A stretch of DNA of 64,000 nucleotides from Heliocidaris tuberculata (GCA_025618425.1 CM046847.1:4853759-4917758), one strand, 5' to 3'; counted from the stretch's first letter, positions 1 through 13,470 are shown. Notes: generated by a model from the letters alone, not told the origin. Translations and numbers: made by a program.

Positions 1-529
1 TTTCATTTAGCTGGGTACGCGAGGCAGCCGCGGATTGGCGATTTGGAGAAAATTGCATTTCGGCTCGCAGAACACCTGTGCACGAAAATTGCCTTTGGCC
101 AGCGCAACACGAAATTGGGTTTCCCGTTTCAAAGATGGAGAGCTGCAGCTGGGCTACTACTCTGCATTATCGTTTTACGATTCATTTCATTTTGGCTATT
201 TGGGAAAAACTTGAGTGGGTGTGGTCGTTGGGTAAGGTGAGTGGGTGGAACTGCATTATCATACATCAAAAATTTATGCATTCTATTCATAATGGAAAAG
301 AGAAATATTGAGGCCGTTTTGGGATCACAGTTCAATTTATTTCCTCACCACGTTGGTATAACTTTGACATTTATACCTACATGTTCTCCCTGACTTACAT
401 ACTAAAGAAGTGTAGATGAGAATGGGAAATAGCCACTGTAAAGTATTAAAAAAATGAGTATAACGAATTTGAAATCAAACATCACCCCTCCGAAACCTGT
501 TTATAGGAATGTCATAAACAGTATAATGA

Positions 530-760
530 AGACTCATGGATAAAGAGGGAGAGGGGAGAGACGCGAAAGGAGATGTCGAGAGACAAAGAAAGAGATGGAG
601 AGAGGAGTGCGAGGTGGTAGGTGGAGAGAAGAGAGAAGAGAGAGAGAGAGGGGGGGGGTGTCATGTGAGAGAGCTGGAATGGAGTGAGAATGAAAACGTG
701 AGACAGGTATATTTGCACACGGAGGTATACAGAAAGAAGATCTAGAAAGAGTCTAGGGTG
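530..760 (+). repeat. GA-rich low-complexity tract
   Basis: Irregular gaga/gagg purine sequence with a poly-G run at about 648-657. Confidence 0.8.
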
Positions 761-1178
761 GTTGAAAAGAGTGGATAGCATCTTACATCTCCACCTGCTC
801 GAACTCGAGAGATCCCTCGGCAGTGCCCACGATTAGTCCATGATTTCACAGTCACGTTGACGTACCCCAGGGACACAAATCCTTCAAAACCAATCTCAAG
901 CCCCCCCCCCCCTTCCTCCATCCGCCCTCGCTTCCACTCGCTCTCACCAAAAGAAAATCTTCTTGACCGTCTTCAAAAACACCATACATGATGATAGTGA
1001 AACAAGTAGACAGTAAGTCGAAAGTACAGGTATAGCATTCAAGCTGGACAATACAGTGAAAATCAATTTACATTATTTAAAAAATCAATCAAATTCATTT
1101 ACACAAGATACCAGTTGTTTACAGAGATTCTAGCAAAGTCCCCTATGCAAAATAGAATATAATAAAAAGAGGAATTTA

Positions 1179-1550
1179 AAGTGTACCAATCACCTGAAAA
1201 AAATAATTTGTTTACAGCTAGAAAGTATAAAATCAACCTCAAAGAACGTTGTCTGGTATTCTATAGGTCAACAGTTAATGAGTATGAAGGAAATAAAGGA
1301 TAACATGAAAATGCTCGCACGGAACCGAACTCCGAGTTTGGTTCCGCGCGAGCCTTTTATCTTGGCGAGCACGTACGGGTGCGTCGAGTAGTCTACTCAC
1401 GAGTCGCTTTTGCGCTTATAGAGAGTGTACTTGAAATTGCAATATCTCTTTATAGAATTAATATTTGAAGCCCATATTTTGAATATAGTATAACGACATG
1501 AAACCTCTAACATACAGAGCAAAATTATTTTTGGTGATTGGTACCCTTTA
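1179..1550. mobile_element. AAAGGGTACCAATCACC-type MITE, copy 1
   Basis: Terminal repeats AAAGTGTACCAATCACC and GGTGATTGGTACCCTTT face each other over about 370 bp. Flanks are compatible with a TA target. The internal GC-rich block (ctcgcacggaaccgaactccg) recurs in copy 2. Confidence 0.78.
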
Positions 1551-2790
1551 AGCTTTTTCGCAGAAGCTGCATGTCGATGATCACGGTGATATCTGCAGGT
1601 TTTTAAGTCTATAGGGTGAACAGAGGGACATTAATTTAGGTATAAATGGTGCATCATACAAGATTTTGGCATACAGCTTTTAGGCCTATGGTATATCTAA
1701 AAAAATCGAAACATGGACTTCATTTCATTTAAATCTAATGAAACATGACAGATGTTGTTCATGAATGCTGTTTGCTTTCATTATCGCCCGAAATCATCAG
1801 TCCATTGTATCAAGCTTAGAAACATTACAATTTTTCAAAAAATACAACTGACGAAATTGCTATCATCTCCCCCTAAATTTATTGTGGCAGTGGAAAATAA
1901 TGTAGAGAGTGGACCAATGTGCAGTCAAGAGATCCAAGCGTCGGCCTATACAATTTCCTGTTTGTTCTTCATTCGTTTCCGACATTTTTGTAAGAGATTC
2001 GTGGCGTCCAAGTCCCAAACGAAATATTAGTCTTCTATTTTAGACCCTGAAATGTTAATTATGGACCGAGATATGAGAGTCAGTCGTTAAAATGGCATGA
2101 AAAAAAATTTAAAAAATTGGAGAAACGTGTGAAAGATAACATTAGTAAAAAGAAAACGGAATATGAAAAAGGATCGTCCGTACCCGTCACTGACTGCATT
2201 CAAATATCAAACGAATTAAACGAAATATTAATGATTAATATGAGATGCCTATGTTTTGTTCTTATTATATTCACTCGATAAACGCAGGAAATCGGTAAAG
2301 CAGAGCTAATAATTATTATCAGTACAGTCATATCTAGATGAAGCGTGGGGGGGGGGGGGATAGGCCTATATATTTATCACAATATAAACCTATACATGGA
2401 CTCGAAATCACGAAGGATTTCAAACTTGTCATACAATGAACTGCCGTCTTTCACGGTGGCACTGCATTTTGTACATGGTATTTATAATTTTGGTATAAAG
2501 ACAGTATATATGGACGAACTTTTCACCCGTCCTTTTATCTCTTACTATTAGCTTCTCGTCATCAGAATATATCTATTTCGCTTTTATTTCAATCATTATG
2601 CACAGGTATCAATTTTATCGATCTAATCCTTCTCCTCTTCCAATTTTCCAACTAAAAATATAGGCCGAGTGAATATTATATCTGTAAACGTTATAGCTTT
2701 ATAGTTTTAGTTAGGGGACCAAGACATGTTATGACCAAGTATATGCCGACAGAAAAGCAACATTTGCCATAAAAATGAAGTTACATAATC
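1551..2790. other. AT-rich intergenic sequence, nothing recognised
   Basis: Short ORFs only, with no conserved motif. Repeats are limited to a poly-G run at 2346. Confidence 0.5.
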
Positions 2791-2799
2791 CTACCTCTT

Positions 2800-2832
2800 C
2801 ATCACCTCTCTCTCTCTCTCTCTCTCTACCTC

Positions 2833-2868
<36 letters not shown>

Positions 2869-3145
2869 CCACACAAACATATAAAGGTAGATTGAATGAT
2901 TATATACATTCTATTTCTCCATATCCCTTTTATTCATTATTGCCCCCCCCCCTCCTCTCTCTCTCTCTCTTGAATTCTAATAGGCCTATATTGTCAACAT
3001 ACCTCTCTCTTTCACCCTATTTTCTTTCTGTTTTCCACTGTTTATCTCTTCCCCTTCCCTCTTTATTTCCCCTTTTCTCTCACCACTCCCCCCCCCCCCC
3101 CTTCCTCCTCCCCCCCCCCCCCTCTCTCTTTTTCTCTCCATCTCG
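2800..3145 (+). repeat. CT/CA microsatellites and poly-C runs
   Basis: (CT)n then (CA)n at 2803-2865, CT at 2955-2970, and two poly-C runs near 3085-3121. Confidence 0.9.
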
Positions 3146-3599
3146 CCAGGAAGAGCAGACTACACGATAGACAGCTGTAAGAACCTACCTGTCAACAGCG
3201 GGCAGGATTCAGCGCACAATTTGCATTTGCAATTAATGTTCATGTCCGACCACAACATCCAAACAGATGTTCCCTCTGATTGTCATGTGATGTCTAGGAA
3301 GAGCTCTCATGAAAGCCTTTTTAGTTGCTATTTCCCCACCACACTATTTTATTCATTTCCATCATTTCTCGTTAAACTACAAACTGAAGTGCATGGTTTG
3401 TAGACGAGTCATCAATACAACGCACAACTGCGTTTCGAAATCCTAAGACACGGAACGGAGAAAGGCAAAATAATGACTTCTCTCTTTTTATCGGAAATAA
3501 CATATTTTTATACATGGCTTATATATTTAATTCTTAAAGAACTATACCTTGAAAGTAAATAATCCCTGTCTTTAGTAATAAACGTGTGCCTCCATATAC

Positions 3600-3790
3600 A
3601 CTGGCGTAGCTAGAATTGTTGAACGGGGGGGGGGGGGCACAGCGTGGTGGGGTGACTTCCAAACACCTGGGGTAGGAGTAGGGGAAGGATTAAGGTCTTG
3701 ACCCTTTTTAAGTTCAGTTGGCGACCTTTTTTTCAGTGGATGAACTGGCAAGGCCTGATTGTGCCCCCCCCCCTCTGGCTACGCCTATGT
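3600..3790. mobile_element. Short element bounded by GGCGTAGCTAG and CTGGCTACGCC
   Basis: The left word tggcgtagctag and the right word ctggctacgcc are near-inverse. Each is followed inward by a G or C homopolymer run. Confidence 0.55.
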
Positions 3791-4127
3791 CTCAACAAGA
3801 CTGCTTATTTCGAAGTTAAAATCATCTCTCCCACCGAGCGTGAACAGCGCTCCTGGTAATTTGTGGATGTACCTGCGGTCGAGTCAGGCCCAGCTGCTTT
3901 CGCAAATTTTCGATTATAATGATTATAATCTTGGCAATGCCTAGACTGACCTTTTGAACAGTAAACGTAATCAATCGAGATATTAGATTGTATGCTATAG
4001 CTGTACAGTATACTGTAGACGATGCTTTGCAGGCGTAATGCAGATGAAGTGACATAGTGATAATTGTCAGAGGTAATCATTGCTCCGGGCATTATTCCGT
4101 CCAAGATGTATAGGGATATGATGTGAT

Positions 4128-4150
4128 TTGGGTTTTAGGGTTAGGGTTAG
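4128..4150 (+). repeat. Short interstitial TTAGGG tract
   Basis: Three TTAGGG-type units in a row (tttagggttagggttagg). Confidence 0.7.
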
Positions 4151-4204
4151 GCATAGTTTTGAAAAGTTTTGATGGTTTATTTTACCGGACTGCTAAGAAA
4201 GCAT

Positions 4205-4370
4205 GTGAATGCTTGTAAGTAAGCAACCAGGGGACCGACGGCTATAAGTCCTCTCCGAGGGACTTGGTGATGAGGATTAATGCCTTACTAAAAAGGGCAC
4301 TAGCGCATCCACTTGGTTTCGAACCCGGGTCCTCCAGTTACGAGACCACTGGTCTACCACTGAGCCATTA
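4205..4370 (-). mobile_element. tRNA-derived SINE
   Basis: The minus strand starts with an A box TGGCTCAGTGGTAGACCAG (about 4348-4367) and a B box GGGTTCGAAACC (about 4315-4326). The body then leads to a tail containing CCCTGGTTGCTTA. The same tail follows a tRNA-like head at 30.84 kb. Confidence 0.78.
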
Positions 4371-5179
4371 TAGTGTTTCAGCACAAACCCTGGTCAGTCG
4401 TAAAAGCGTGTCTGCACTGTAAGACTACCATAGGCCATATACTATAGCTGTCTTGACACGACCAGAAGGTAGCTGAATTAGGCTTCTCTCAAGACACAAT
4501 GATTTTCTGATAAAGTGTCAAATTAGGGTCTGTACTTGCAGACTATTTCAGCATCCGGTTAATATCCCAACACTCGTCATGGAGTTTTGAAGTATGTATA
4601 GACTGTAAACATAAATTAATATTATTGACACGAAATTAATATTATGAGACTGGATTGTGCTTCTTCAAGGCACAATGTAATCATTGTCGGGAAAGTGTTA
4701 ACTTAAAGCAAGGATTCTTAAACCATTTGTATTAGTTTCATATGAACCATGCATTACAACGCCGCCAACGCTTCTCACCCATGCAAAAAGAAAAAAAAAA
4801 CACGAAATGCCCATGCCCCCTCCCCCTCCTTCGGCAGAGAACCACCGAGTCTGTGCGCAAATTTCGACGGTGGCTTGTAAAATGTAAAAATTGTAAATGC
4901 TGCAAAATCTTCAAGTTTATCTAAACGTAAAACCATGGAAATCCACGGTAAAACCAAACAGGACATGACAACTAATGAAATCAAATGAAAAATCAAACAT
5001 TGATTGCCATGAAATGAAACTTTGAAGACACATTTATGCCCCCCCCCCCCCGGCATTCGAGCAAGTCAAGTGAGTAGTATTATGGAGAGGCCAGGAAGAT
5101 GGAGGGAAGATCTTGAGGGATTTGAGGAGGATGGGGAAAGATGTTGAGAAGCACCATCATCCAGACATCATTAGACATG

Positions 5180-5480
5180 ACAGAGAGAGAAAGAGAGAGA
5201 GAGAGAGAGAGGGGGGGGGGGGGATCATCAGAAGGAGGAATCGTCATCATCCTATACTGGGCTAATTTGCAAGGTTGACTTGTCTGGTCGTTTATACATT
5301 ATTGCTGGGTATTAAAGGCATGATGCTCAGAACACTTGAACATCATCATTATGATCATTACTATCGTCATCATCATCATCATCATCATCATCATCACTAT
5401 CATCATCATCATTATCCCCCTGCTCCTGCTCCTTATTATCATCACCGTCATCATCTTCATCAGAGAGGGCGACATCCAGG
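5180..5480 (+). repeat. GA, poly-G and (CAT)n microsatellites
   Basis: (GA)n with poly-G at 5183-5223, then (CAT)n at about 5366-5412 and 5440-5460. Confidence 0.9.
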
Positions 5481-5879
5481 ATATGAAAAAGATAATAGGG
5501 CCTATAGTATATGCCACATAAATACATTTGAAGTGTACACTATGCATGTGGACATAGAAAACAATAATAGAGAGAAGCAGTCAAAAATATACGACGGAAA
5601 AAAGTGCAATTTAACAAATTGATATCACAAAAACAAGATGGGTTTTATCATAAAGTTAGTTTTTGCACTACAGCGGGCTAAAAAGGGCGTCAAGAAACGT
5701 GTATTGTTTCTGGAGGGGGAGTTTTTCGATTCAATTTACTTCTTGAGAAATTTATTGTCGAGGGCGACGGGAAACTCGACTACGGGATGAGTGGTCATCA
5801 CGGCAAACAGCTGTGAAGTGGGCATGGCAAGGAGGAAAAGAGCAAGCGAAGGAGCATCGCCAGAAACAGAGAATGAGTG

Positions 5880-5937
5880 GGAGAGAAAGAGAGATAGAGG
5901 GGAGAGAGATGGATATGGAGAGAGAGAGAGAGGTATG

Positions 5938-5983
<46 letters not shown>

Positions 5984-6169
5984 GAGGGAGGGAGAGAGAT
6001 TGCCCGAAGCAGACGACGAATCCACCCTCAATACATTTTCATCTCTCACAGTCTATAGTCGTGTTCTCTGTTTCCCCTCCCACTCGACAGAGATAATGAC
6101 GAGAAATAATGAACGAGAGAGAAGGGAAGAGACAGACAGACAGACAGACAGACAGAGATAGACAGAGAG

Positions 6170-6233
<64 letters not shown>

Positions 6234-6240
6234 GAGACGG
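5880..6240 (+). repeat. GA microsatellites
   Basis: (GA)n at about 5920-6000 and 6173-6230, with (GACA)n at 6131-6155. Confidence 0.93.
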
Positions 6241-6319
6241 GGGAGGGGGTATGAAGAGAATGATTTGAGAAAACCACACACAAAGTGAGATGAATTCATG
6301 CATGAAGCTTGAATCATAA

Positions 6320-7223
6320 ATGGCAGTCGTTGATTAATAAGCAGGGGCTCGAGTGAGAAAGACGAACAGTAGCATGGAGGGTGTAATTTCTAATCGCAAA
6401 TGACAAAAAAGAAATGAAAGGGGGAAAGGGTGAGGTAATGTTCGAATTGAGATATCTATGCCTACCTCAAGGTCGAAATGGCTGATATGTAAATCTTGGG
6501 TCCCTACTTTATAGTATGGTGCTGAATCGCTGCATATCAAGAAAATGTAACCCCCCATTTAGATTTCATGCAATTAGAACATGTGGAGCTATCATAATGC
6601 TTAAAAGCAATAATGGATTGGCGAGTGTACTTTTGAGATTTCCCAATTACCCATCTATCTTCCCAATCTCCTCTCTCCAGGCCCATTACAGAATTGGTTT
6701 ATTTTATTCCCATGTGGTTCTTCGCTCTCGGGAATTCGCTATGTCACAAAAAATACAAGATTGTTGATATTAAATGAGACTGAGTGAAACGATTAAGCCT
6801 TCCCTAATTGATACAAACATTTTCATTCCATTTAGAACAAAAATGTCTGGATGTATGTAGAAATATGATATCACTTGATGAATTTTACTAATTTTTCTTA
6901 AATATATTTTACTCTTTTTGATGCGGTTATTGCGCAAAGAAAATAAACAAAAATGTCAAATTTTACAGAATAATAATTACATCAAGCCTACTCTCATGTA
7001 AAACACAAACATAACGAAAGTTGCTATCCTTGGTCTGCTTTACAATCTCCTGTACAATCATGAAAATCACAATTACATTTCAAAGTGAAATTCCTGGAGG
7101 AGTATTCTTTAATCTCCGTTTCTTTCTCCATTTATCCCACCTAAAAATCAATATGCATTTTAATTTCACTTGAACAAACGTATAACATAAAAGCAGCATC
7201 ATTGTGATGGTGAAAATAATCAG
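6320..7223. other. Intergenic / possible 3' part of the ATOH8-like gene, nothing recognised
   Basis: No repeat or ORF stands out. The missing terminal exon and 3' UTR of the minus-strand gene should lie here or at lower coordinates. Confidence 0.4.
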
Positions 7224-7346
7224 TTATGAGGGTACATGATAGTATTTCTTTTCAGGCTCAGTTCTATCTATAAATTCTATGAGGAGCTCACAGTTTGAAT
7301 GTGGCCAGGAAGAGGGAGAGAGAGAAAAAAACAATAAAGACTTTAC
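7224..7346 (-). other. Probable intron start after the ATOH8-like exon (open read-through tail)
   Basis: The minus strand reads GTAAAG immediately after the Arg-Arg-Lys codons, and a strong polypyrimidine stretch follows (purine-rich on the plus strand at 7307-7340). The 40 residues encoded by read-through resemble nothing in the ATOH8 family. An isoform that retains this intron would end at 7224. Confidence 0.55.
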
Positions 7347-8663
7347 CTTCCGTCTTTTCGACCTGCCCTCTGCTTGTAGCGTCTCGGTGCAGAGATCGAC
7401 GCAGTCTTCAAAGCTCATCTCTTGCTCGTCGCTGGGGCTGTAATCGAGGTCGGCGAGCTTGGCCAGGGCCAGGATGTAACTGCAGGCGATCCGGAGAATG
7501 GCTAGCTTCGACAATTTTTGGTTGTGCGAGTACGACGGTACTGCTCGACGAAGACCCTCGAAGGCCGCGCTGATCGTATGGACTCGATTCCTTTCTCGAG
7601 CATTGGCGACAATCCTCCGCGAACGACTCAAGTTCTTGTAGGACCGCGGAGATTTACTCGTTGCCTTTGACGATTGCGACGTCGAAGATGACGATGAAGT
7701 CGATGTCGATGGAGAAGTTTTACCGTTGGGTTCTTTTTGGTCGCCGCACATGAGATCCTGAGAATTGCTTTCCTGCTCGAGAATAACTCTGTGTTGGTGG
7801 GCGATCGCGAATGGCAGGGGTGTGGAGTATTCATGGTGATCGCTGAGCTGGGAATGTGTGTCATGGTAGTCATCGTCGTATTCATGTCTGTATTTCACCC
7901 GGTAATCTCTCTCGAATGCAACCAGGCTTCCTTCCGAATGTAGGTCGTGAGGAAATGTTCTAATAAGATGAGCCGAACTTTGAGATGTATGCGAGTGGGT
8001 CGATGAGTTTGCAGAATCACTACTTCTTCCAAGTTCCCTTGATTTCGTTCCCTTTGCTGGTCTAACGACCGATGGTATTGCAAGAACTACGCGATTGTGA
8101 TCACGCTTTTTACTTTTTAAGCTGAGATCTTCAGGCTGGCAATCGTCGTTATTGAGGAGCGCTCTCTGTAAAACGTCTCGATCTCCAATGAGAATACGTG
8201 ATTGATCGAGAACCGTCGGTCCTCCTAAATGTTCGGAACTCGATGGCGAGTCAGGGATCGGCGAGAGCGCGTTAGTCCTGACTTTGAGAAAGACGTCGTC
8301 GTCGAAGTGGTCTTCGGAATCTTTTCCATCAATATCATCACTTTCTCCATGGTCGATGACTTCGGATTTGATCTCGACCATATCCATTTCCATTTTCACC
8401 ATCTCGCTGCCCACGCGACGGGGATCGCTTTGCTTTCGACGACTTCTGCGGCTGATCGAACCAGCCCCATTCGACGGCCCCGCCCCTTTGCTCCTTACCG
8501 CCCCTGTACTACGACTGGTAGAAGGGATCTTGTCGGATTCCTCTCCATTTTTCGAAGAGGATTCACTTTTCGTCGTTTCTTGCTCCATGTCGCGATCATT
8601 CTCGCTCTCGGTCTGCGCCATATCTACCAATCCTGAGCTGCAATTACACGAATGTGGTTCCAC
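7347..8663 (-). CDS. ATOH8: ATOH8/net-like bHLH transcription factor, main coding exon
   Basis: This exon encodes 439 residues of a nuclear basic helix-loop-helix factor. The bHLH spans about residues 349-406 (positions 7446-7619): basic region NARERNRVHTISAAFEGLRR, then helix 2 with KLSKLAILRIACSYILAL. It is followed by the ADLDYS and LQAEGRSKRRK blocks, which match the end of vertebrate ATOH8 (Math6/Hath6) and fly net as I know them. The N-terminal 340 residues are acidic and Ser-rich and not conserved in any way I recognise. Family members bind E-boxes as dimers with E proteins and act in differentiation. The frame stays open 40 codons more (to 7224), but RRK is followed directly by a splice-donor sequence GTAAAG on the minus strand, and vertebrate ATOH8 ends at almost this point, so I read the extra tail as intron. 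The ATG at 8663 is the first in frame; a second Met lies at codon 15 (MAQTES). The terminal exon, expected at lower coordinates, is not identified. Confidence 0.9.
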
Positions 8664-9400
8664 GAGTTCCGCATTCTTGAGTTCCAGCCCACCTGGTCAA
8701 ATTGCTAATTGCATGTAATAACGTCCAGCGCTTAGAATCACGGACCATGCACGTAGAGCACGGATGCACCAAGAGTCTGCGATATGAATGTGCAGGCAAA
8801 GGGCGTCGAGAAGCCAAATCACAGCACATCGCAAGCTGGTCGACTTGTGTTGTGTTGTTATCACCTTTACAATGAGTAAACTGATCGTTGTAAGAAAGCT
8901 GAACAAATAACACTCGGAGCGGAGCTGGCTTAGATATAGCTGGACAGTCAGTGGGGAGAATAAAAGCAAGACGAGGTTCCAAGCACGCACGCAAATCAAC
9001 ACTCCTTAGCTTTACAGCGAGGCCCCTTTGCCTCCCTCTCTCCCATTCTCTCTCTCTGTCTGTCTGTCTTTCTCTATCCCTCCTTCTCTCTCTGCCCAGA
9101 TGTTCCGTGTCAGTGAATTGCTTGTTGCATGCAAATCACGCATAATATGCACGGGGGTAATCAATACCCTGATTGTTATCAGGCGCGGCAGAGCTCAGCT
9201 GGGTCCGAAGTCTCTCCGCTTTACCTTCCCGAACCCAGTCGGGGTTCCTGGCCGCTACCTGGAGGGGGTCTGAAGGTGATCCTGCAGCTCCACGAGAGGT
9301 CATTCACTACCCCCTTGCCGCCACCTTTTACTTGAGACGGCGAGAGTTCATTACTGGTATTTCGATGGCTTCATCATATCACGAAAGATAATAGTCATCT
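8664..9400 (-). promoter_or_regulatory. 5' flank / probable 5' UTR and promoter side of the ATOH8-like gene
   Basis: This stretch lies directly upstream of the minus-strand start codon and has no credible ORF. It is free of recognisable transposon ends, apart from a CT run near 9045-9095, so it is the natural place for 5' UTR and promoter. I cannot place a TATA box or transcription start. Confidence 0.3.
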
Positions 9401-9959
9401 GCTATGAATCACATTATATCGACTTCCTGACTTTTTATGAAACATTCCTTCGTTATTGCGACATTTTTCAAGTGATCACGTTGACAAGATAATTATTTGT
9501 CTTTAAATATTATTGTTGCTGTCTCACAGTTCGAAGTCCTAGATTATTTAGTGTTTAAAATCCCCTGATATAGTTATGAACTCCTCAATATCACTTAGGT
9601 AAGGTTCTGGTCGTCTGCAAATTTAGAAAAGGTCAATCGATAACCTTATCACTGAGATGGCGAATCAAAAACAATCGTTCCTGATCAATTTCCAAGCACT
9701 TGGTCGAAGCCCAAAGCGATGTGGGCAACGACTGCGACTTCATTTGACGAGGTGCAACCGGCCAGCCTTACTTGACGATGAGCCAGCGGAACGATCACTG
9801 ATTATTATATACCAGAGTCCCTCTGGCTTTTGATACGATCGAGGTCGCCACAGTGATAGCGGACGCCAGATGTCCAACGACCAAAACCTATACTCCGCTA
9901 GTTCATTACCGTACTTTATGTGGAGAGAGGGAGGGAGAGGGTGGGAGAAGGAGCGACTG

Positions 9960-9965
9960 ATATGG

Positions 9966-10029
<64 letters not shown>

Positions 10030-10036
10030 GGGGGGG
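9960..10036 (+). repeat. (GA)n microsatellite
   Basis: About 28 GA units followed by poly-G. Confidence 0.95.
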
Positions 10037-10039
10037 TAG

Positions 10040-11940
10040 ATAACAGAGACAGGTTATCATGTTATGTTGATCCTTGATTACCAAAGCGCTGGTACGCTTA
10101 TCACTTCACCCCTAGTTAATCTCGCGCTTTTTTATCATTATCCATTACCAGCTTAGTACAAGAGATAACGATGAAATCACTTTACAAGGAAATACCCAGC
10201 TGTGGGCCGAATGTGTGTGTATGCATGCTACATGTGTATTCTTGTGTAATCGCTTCTTCAATGTATAATTTCAGTACGAGTGTGTGTATGTCCACTATGG
10301 AGGTAGATTTTTTTTTTCTTCTCCCTTTTTACATGTGCTTGTGATGATATTCCCTCTCCGCGAATGATCCGAGGATATTATGGGAGTATGCACATAATAC
10401 GTAATTAGTCTCAGACCCGAGCCTGCTTTTAGAAGGGTGCTTCAGCAAGTAGCAAACAGAACATCATTACGGGTTGTTTTAATTTTTTCTTAAAACAAAA
10501 ATTGAATTGGTGTGCTTTAACTACAACCCAAAAGGGCAAAAAACAATGCTGATTCTAGTTGACTAAATATCACATAGCAAGTATTTTGGTGTAGTCTGCA
10601 CTTCTATACGAAACTCTCACGAAATATAATATAAGAACTCCGCTTCTGTTTCATCACCGCAAGACCCCTACCCAGTCCTGAAAACATCAGTAATGAATCA
10701 CAACGTGGCTGAGTGCACAGACTAGCAGGGATATACTTTGGACACCTGTGCATAAGCAATCAACTCGTTCGCTTTGTGACAACAGTCAACAATAGCCCAT
10801 TCGTGATGGGGACAGTAATAAACACAGTCGCTCGCTCGCTCGCTCGGGGGGCTTACGAGTACGGAGTGAGCAAATAATAATCGGCCATGCCAGCCGGTCG
10901 TGTGGGGAGCGTTGCCCCGGTTACCGCTCAAAGTGTGTGATTTTCTCCCCTTTTCCCTCTCGTTCCAGTACCTCCCATTATCTCTTCAATTATTGGAAAC
11001 TGTTATTACTGTCATAGCTTATACTTATGATTATATATTTATCTGAAAACAACTCGACTATTTTTAGTATATACTCTCTGATTGTTTCGAATAAGTAACA
11101 TAAAATTATATACGACTGAATTAATTTTCGTGCATTAACCACTTACAGAACATGATTAATCATTTTGATACTTGATTTCAACTCTACCCTTATCAACTTA
11201 TAAATTATAGGCCTACCACGGTTTGACGTTTATGCCTAAACAGGCCTACTTTTTTATGAATCGTCTGTTTTTTTCCCTGCATGTTGTTCCTTCTAAAGTG
11301 TGCCTCGAAGTAGTCTATTTCTTTTTAAATCGCTCAATGGTACTTTCATTGGCGTATATGGAGCTAAAGCAATGGCATATCCAAAAATGACAAAGGGTGG
11401 GGCGCAATGCATCTGGGCAGCCCTGCGTTAATTTTCCTTATTTTTTTTTTCTTTCTCATGACTTTTAATTGGGGAGGGGATAGAGATGGCTTCATGCTAT
11501 ACCACAGACTAAAGAAATAAATACATATAATGTAGAGAAGCATTGTTGTAAAACGGGTTAAATAAGACCAAAACTGGAAGAGTGATTTGCCCTAATTATC
11601 TCATCAGGAATGATGCAGAGTTTTGCAGACGCTTTCAATTTATTTCATTCACGATAAAGAAAACAATGACACGGGTCTGTTCCATCACTTGGAACTCAAT
11701 GATATATATTTTTAAATTCCCCTCAATGAATACAAATAAAATTGTGAAGCGCATTGAAGTACCGGCATTCACTTAATGCGCTACATAAATGTAACATGAT
11801 TATTACTTTCCATTTGACGGCATTCATACACTGCCTACCAGGGGCCGATGACAAGCAAAAAAGAAAGGGGGAAAAAAGTTACATTTGAATTCAGGTGCAT
11901 TTTTTTATTTAATTAAAAGGGGTGCACATGTAAAATAGCA
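10040..11940. other. Intergenic sequence, nothing recognised apart from a short (GCTC)n run
   Basis: cgctcgctcgctcgctc near 10830 and a tail fragment at 11740 are the only features. Confidence 0.45.
11740..11800 (+). repeat. SINE/L2-type 3' tail fragment
   Basis: The words aagcgcattgaagtacc and aatgcgctacataaatg followed by an ATTATTA end resemble the 3' ends of L2/CR1-mobilised elements. It is a fragment only. Confidence 0.4.
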
Positions 11941-11949
11941 TCATTATGT

Positions 11950-13470
11950 TTTAAAAAGGGGCACGGGCGTCGATTGGAAGGAGTTGGGGGCAGTGGCGCA
12001 TACGAACACACTTTCTATTGTTAGTGGGGGGATGATGAATAGATCATCCCCCCCCCCCCCCCACTAACAATGGATAATTATGCGTGTCTGTGGGTGGGGG
12101 TGATGGGTGCGGTCCACTCTAACAACGTACACGGGCGTCAAAGCCTGGTGGGGAAGGGGGAGGGAACCCAACAGGTTGTTTTCCCACTGATAGTATCGAA
12201 ATTAATTATTGTCTCTCATACGGACTGGGTATATGGAGTGTTACATTGCCCCCCCCCCCCCCCCCTCCTACAAATGGAACGACGCTTCTGCACCCTTAAG
12301 GGGTTAAACGTTTAAATCGCATGCAATGTGCTTCCGGTCAACGTGTGTGACCCCCAATTCCCTATAACAGTGGCGAATTTGAGAGGGGCGGCCAGCCAGG
12401 CAGCAGTGCCCCCCCCCCCATTAAAAAAAAACACACACACACCCTATATAGACCTAGTCTTATATACACAAACATGTGCCCCCTTGAATATATTTCTGTG
12501 CCTACTGTAAACTTTAGATTAAAGGCACCTGAAAAAAATATTAAAACACCTATAACCCTTTCATTTTAATTATTTTGTGCCCCCTTTGAAGACCCAAAAG
12601 GCACCTTAAAAAATATTATATGATTCTTGAAGAAGAAAAAAAGATTGCTTGTATGTATATGAATTTCTCCGAATCCCCCTTTTTACATAATCCTGGATGC
12701 GCCCCTGCCCCCTCTCCACTCCTGGGAAGGTCAGAATTCAATCATACTTTGTATTCACATTGTTGGTAAAACGGCGTTTACATCGATGGCTTTCTCACGC
12801 ATGTGAATTATATCACTCTTGAATGGTAGATGGCGCAGTTTCTTTTTACGAAATCAGGTAGAATTGACGGGGTCCTATATGTTCAGTAATTTTTCTTCTT
12901 CTTCTTCTTCTTCTTCTTCTTCTTCTTCTTCTTCTTCTTCTCCTCCTCCTCCTCCTCTCCCTCCTCCTATTCCCCCTTCTCCTTCTTCTTCTTCTTCTTC
13001 TTCTTCTTCTTCTTCTTCTTCTTCTTCTTCTTCTTCTTCTTCTTCTTCTTCTTCTTCCTCTTCCTCCTCCTCCTTTGTTTGTAATTTTCCTTTTTCCTTT
13101 TTCTCGATTTCATCTTATTTGTTTTTCTTCTTCTTCTAAATATACTTCTTCTTCTTTTTCTCCTGCTCTTTCTTCTTCTTAATTTACTTCTTCTTCTTAA
13201 CATTCTTCTTTTTCATTATCGATCTACTTCGGCCCCTTTTGTGTGATCTTTTTAATTTATAAATCAACAAAAAAATCGCTGGGAGTCTCTTTATTGGGCC
13301 TGACTGATCATTTTAAAATCTTTACTCTTTGTTGTTGTTGTTGTTGTTATTCATCGTAACAGTTTCTTCATTTTATTTGAACGACTAGTTTGGGTGTCGA
13401 TCCAGGGGGGGGGGGGGGGAGTGGAGGTATATTCCCCCCCCCCCCCATTTGAGTGGGGGGGGGATGGCCT
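11950..13470. other. Intergenic block rich in poly-G/poly-C homopolymer runs
   Basis: Runs of 10-15 G or C occur near 12048, 12250, 12410, 13407 and 13435, next to words such as cagtggcg and gtcgatccaggg. These look like fragments of the family at 3600 and 56270. Confidence 0.5.
12890..13200 (+). repeat. (CTT)n / (CTC)n microsatellite
   Basis: Two long (CTT)n blocks (about 12892-12940 and 12980-13055) are separated by a CTC-rich piece, with scattered units to 13200. Confidence 0.95.
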
